This document shows positions 6,164 to 7,971 of a stretch of 7,971 nt of DNA, piece after piece. The translations under genes and the position numbers were made by a program. Under the pieces are notes generated by a model that was not told where the DNA came from, made no database searches, and worked only from the letters and a program-made list of their open reading frames with translations. The stretch's first letter is position 1; every line of letters begins with the position of its first letter. The stretch comes from an uncultured bacterium (GTDB lineage: Bacteria > Patescibacteriota > Minisyncoccia > Phycocordibacterales > UBA9973), in NCBI GenBank assembly GCA_937895685.1, contig CALBMC010000081.1, positions 1 through 7,971 of the forward strand, in the 5' to 3' direction.

Positions 6164-7078
6164 ATGGCTTCACGACATCTTTCAAGATCAATAGCACTAC
6201 AAACCCTCTTCGAGTGGGATTTTAACGGTTACAAGGATGAGGATGTAAAAGACATTCTACAAAAGAATGTTGATGAGTTTGGTCCCGGAATGGAGACTGA
6301 CGTCTTTTTGAATGAGCTTGTCAATACTGTAAAAGAGAAGAGGGTTATTCTAGACGAGATAATCGAAAAAGCTGCTCCAGAATGGCCAATTGAAAAAATA
6401 AATGGAATAGATCGAAATATTCTAAGACTTGGACTAACAGAACTTCTTTTTGGAGATAGAGAAAATGTTCCACCAAAAGTTGCCATCAATGAAGCAATTG
6501 AACTTGCAAAAGCTTTCGGAGGAGAGAATTCAAGTCGTTTTATAAATGGAGTTCTTGGTGCTGTTTATAAAGAAATTGGAGAGCCAGGAAAAGATCAAGT
6601 TTCTAAGAAAAAAGTTGACGAACCAATTGATATAAATAAACTTCCTAGAGAGGAATTAGCTGGGGCTGTTGTTTATGCGATATACAAAGGCGAGCCTTAT
6701 CTTGCTATGGTTCACGATGTTTTCGGTTACTGGACTCTTTCAAAAGGAAAAATTGAAGCGGGAGAAGATCCTGTTTCAGGAATGAAAAGAGAAATACAAG
6801 AAGAAATTGGAATAGATGTTGAGGTTGAGGAAAAACTTGGAGAGAATGAATATATTGCTTCACATCCAGAAAAAGGAAAGCTAAGAAAACACGTTCATTA
6901 TTTCTTGGCTAGAGCTGAATATCAAGAATTAAAACTTGAATCAAGTGGAGGTTTGGACAATGCAAAATGGTTTTCTTTCCCAGAAGTTGCTCCGCTTCGA
7001 ATGTATGACGATATTGTTGTATTGATTACTCGTTCAATCGAGATTATTAGCAAAAAAGAGTCTTTGAATAAAGACTAA
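6164..7078 (+). CDS. nusB: NusB antitermination factor fused to a Nudix hydrolase
   Basis: The 304-residue product has two domains. Residues 1-140 are a complete NusB: SRHLSRSIALQTLFEWDF at the N-terminus, INGIDRNILRLGLTELLF (79-96), VAINEAIELAKAFGG (106-120) and FINGVLGAVYKE (126-137). NusB pairs with NusE (S10) on boxA RNA to prevent early termination in rRNA operons. After a charged linker (about 140-160) comes a Nudix domain (about 164-295) with a perfect Nudix box at 195-217: G195, E201, R209-E210, E213-E214, G216. The form resembles MutT/Ap4A-type hydrolases acting on nucleoside polyphosphates; the true substrate is not known. The ATG at 6164 is chosen because it gives the standard NusB N-terminus; a TTG at 6155 is less likely. 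AGGAG at 6141-6145 is too far (18 nt) for a normal Shine-Dalgarno. The reading frame is unbroken across the junction. Confidence 0.94.
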   Translation: MASRHLSRSIALQTLFEWDFNGYKDEDVKDILQKNVDEFGPGMETDVFLNELVNTVKEKRVILDEIIEKAAPEWPIEKINGIDRNILRLGLTELLFGDRENVPPKVAINEAIELAKAFGGENSSRFINGVLGAVYKEIGEPGKDQVSKKKVDEPIDINKLPREELAGAVVYAIYKGEPYLAMVHDVFGYWTLSKGKIEAGEDPVSGMKREIQEEIGIDVEVEEKLGENEYIASHPEKGKLRKHVHYFLARAEYQELKLESSGGLDNAKWFSFPEVAPLRMYDDIVVLITRSIEIISKKESLNKD

Positions 7079-7096
7079 CTTTTAAAAGTAAAATGA

Positions 7097-7136
7097 CAGG
7101 TAGCAGTTACCGTGTATTGCAAAAGTGCGATGCCTG
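7097..7136 (+). other. RNA hairpin upstream of rnc, possible RNase III autoregulation site
   Basis: CAGGTA (7097-7102) pairs with TGCCTG (7131-7136, one G-T pair), and GCA (7103-7105) with TGC (7126-7128) across a GA bulge. That gives nine base pairs and a 20-nt loop. An alternative inner hairpin ATTGC/GCGAT (7116-7131) competes. No T-run follows. In E. coli, RNase III cuts a stem in its own leader to limit its synthesis; a similar role here is inference from position only. Confidence 0.35.
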
Positions 7137-7154
7137 GTATCTGAAACTTGATTC

Positions 7155-7160
7155 TAAAAT
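7155..7160 (+). promoter_or_regulatory. Possible weak -10 of rnc
   Basis: TAAAAT (7155-7160) ends 5 nt before the rnc ATG, a spacing like that of neighbouring genes. There is no TG extension and no credible -35, and such hexamers are common in AT-rich DNA. rnc may instead be read from the nusB transcript. Confidence 0.25.
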
Positions 7161-7165
7161 TATAT

Positions 7166-7864
7166 ATGCCGGACTTTAACGAATTTGAAAACACGATAGG
7201 TATCGTTTTTTCTGATAAAAAATTATTAAAACAAGCTTTCATCCATCGTTCGTATATAAACGAAAATGGAAATACTGGTTTGTCACACAATGAGCGTCTA
7301 GAATTTCTTGGAGACGCAGTTCTAGAACTTTCTGTTACAGATTATTTGTATAGAAAATATCCAAACGAAACAGAAGGTGCGATGACTTCTTATAGAGCGG
7401 CCCTTGTTAACGCGGTTACTGTTGCTTCTATTGCTGAGAAATTAAATATGAATAAATACCTCCTTCTTTCTAAAGGAGAAGCAAAAGATACAGGAAAAGC
7501 TAGAATGTATATATTGGCTAATACATTTGAGGCGGTTATTGGTGCCATTTATCTTGATCAAGGATATGAATCTGCTGATAAGTTTATTTCAGAAACAACT
7601 TTTCCTCTTCTTGATGAAATAATTTCTAAGAAACTTTGGAGAGATTCTAAGAGTTTGATACAAGAAAAAGCTCAAGAGTATGTTGGACAAACTCCATCCT
7701 ACAAGGTCATTTCAGAGACTGGGCCTGACCATGACAAACAGTTTACAATTGGAATATATTTTGGAGGGGATCTTGTTGCTCAAGGAAAAGGAAAATCAAA
7801 ACAAGAAGCTGAACAAGCTGCCGCCGAGAAGGCACTGATAGCCAAAGGATGGGAGTCTCAATAA
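7166..7864 (+). CDS. rnc: Ribonuclease III
   Basis: This double-strand-specific endonuclease releases 16S and 23S rRNA precursors and processes other RNAs. The 232-residue product has a catalytic domain (about 1-150) with the signature NERLEFLGDAVLEL (42-55: E43, E46, D50), E70, and ANTFEAVIGAIYLDQGY (118-134, with E122). At position 119, where E. coli has the metal ligand D114, there is Asn; the other ligands are kept. A canonical dsRNA-binding domain follows (about 157-228: SLIQEKAQEYVGQ, then GKGKSKQEAEQAAAEKAL). The ATG at 7166 matches the family's N-terminus; a TTG at 7148 would add six residues and is less likely. The gene follows nusB by 87 bp, a gap that holds a hairpin. No Shine-Dalgarno is visible. 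Confidence 0.97.
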   Translation: MPDFNEFENTIGIVFSDKKLLKQAFIHRSYINENGNTGLSHNERLEFLGDAVLELSVTDYLYRKYPNETEGAMTSYRAALVNAVTVASIAEKLNMNKYLLLSKGEAKDTGKARMYILANTFEAVIGAIYLDQGYESADKFISETTFPLLDEIISKKLWRDSKSLIQEKAQEYVGQTPSYKVISETGPDHDKQFTIGIYFGGDLVAQGKGKSKQEAEQAAAEKALIAKGWESQ

Positions 7865-7873
7865 GTACTGGTC

Positions 7874-7919
7874 ACAATGCACAGTAACGGCACGGGCATA
7901 GCCCGGGCCGTTATATTGT
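7874..7919 (+). terminator. Strong GC-rich hairpin after rnc (terminator-like, no T-run)
   Basis: TAACGGC-A-CGGGC (7885-7897) pairs with GCCCG-G-GCCGTTA (7901-7913): 12 pairs with one A/G mismatch and an ATA loop. An outer ACAAT/ATTGT pair (7874-7878 with 7915-7919) extends it. It is the most GC-rich stretch of the window. The sequence after it is only moderately T-rich, so it may stop transcription weakly, protect the rnc 3' end, or act as a regulatory site for the pilin gene. Confidence 0.5.
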
Positions 7920-7921
7920 CA

Positions 7922-7930
7922 TGCTACACT
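7922..7930 (+). promoter_or_regulatory. Extended -10 promoter of the pilin-like gene
   Basis: TGCTACACT (TG 7922-7923, hexamer TACACT 7925-7930) fits an extended -10 and closely resembles TGCTATACT before rnhB. It ends 7 nt before the ATG at 7938. The -35 position falls in the GC-rich hairpin and shows no match. Confidence 0.5.
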
Positions 7931-7937
7931 ATTATTA

Positions 7938-7971
7938 ATGAGACTTATTTCTCGCGGTTTTACGCTTGTTG
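7938..7971 (+). CDS. Type IV pilin/pseudopilin-like protein, 5' fragment
   Basis: Only 11 codons are present before the window ends: MRLISRGFTLV, then a G beginning the next codon. This matches the class III (prepilin) signal: a short basic leader ending in Gly, then FTLV(E), where prepilin peptidase PilD cuts after the Gly and the new Phe is methylated. The last G is compatible with the expected Glu. The product would be a subunit of a type IV pilus or a related secretion/competence filament in the cell envelope. The start is supported by the leader length and the -10 just upstream. The body of the gene is not visible, so major pilin and minor pseudopilin cannot be told apart. Confidence 0.7.
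   Translation, partial: MRLISRGFTLV

Noticed and set aside
7075..7290. Minus-strand open frame overlapping the rnc 5' end
   Set aside because: It covers the conserved RNase III N-terminus antisense and has no supporting signals.
1..7971. CRISPR array, insertion sequence, prophage, tRNA or rRNA
   Set aside because: No regularly spaced repeats, transposase-like frames, flanking inverted repeats or tRNA-like folds were seen; the inverted repeats present are explained as terminators or leader hairpins.

Overview
The window looks like chromosome from an AT-rich, compact bacterial genome, most likely Patescibacteria/CPR (probably Parcubacteria). This is inferred from the N-terminus of ribosomal protein bL32 (MVVRMRHTRAHT form), a NusB beginning MASRHLSRSIALQ that carries a C-terminal Nudix domain, very short intergenic gaps, and housekeeping genes scattered as single transcription units. 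No lineage-diagnostic rRNA is present, so the placement is moderately secure only. All genes read through with the standard bacterial code.

Layout. At 20-502 (+) lies a small exported or membrane-tethered protein of unknown function, convergent with dnaE (545-3700, -), the replicative DNA polymerase III alpha subunit. dnaE diverges from an unrecognised 158-residue gene (3781-4257, +); the two promoters overlap through one -35 box. Then, all on +, come rnhB (RNase HII), an unusual Nudix-like protein with an interrupted Nudix box (4945-5790), two consecutive terminator hairpins, rpmF (bL32), nusB fused to a Nudix hydrolase (6164-7078), rnc (RNase III), a strong GC-rich hairpin, and the first 11 codons of a type IV pilin-like gene (from 7938) cut by the window end.

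How the genes fit together. DnaE and RNase HII serve DNA replication and removal of RNA from DNA. bL32, NusB and RNase III form a ribosome-making group: a 50S protein, a factor that keeps polymerase going through rRNA operons, and the nuclease that cuts the rRNA precursor. The Nudix domain attached to NusB may link this group to nucleotide-signal clean-up, but that is inference.

The most striking shared pattern is regulatory. Six genes (dnaE, rnhB, the 4945 gene, rpmF, the pilin gene and, weakly, rnc) have a -10-like hexamer ending only 5-15 nt before the start codon, often in the extended TGnTAnnnT form, and no well-placed Shine-Dalgarno sequence. This predicts leaderless or almost leaderless mRNAs. 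No CRISPR array, insertion sequence, tRNA, rRNA or phage gene was seen.
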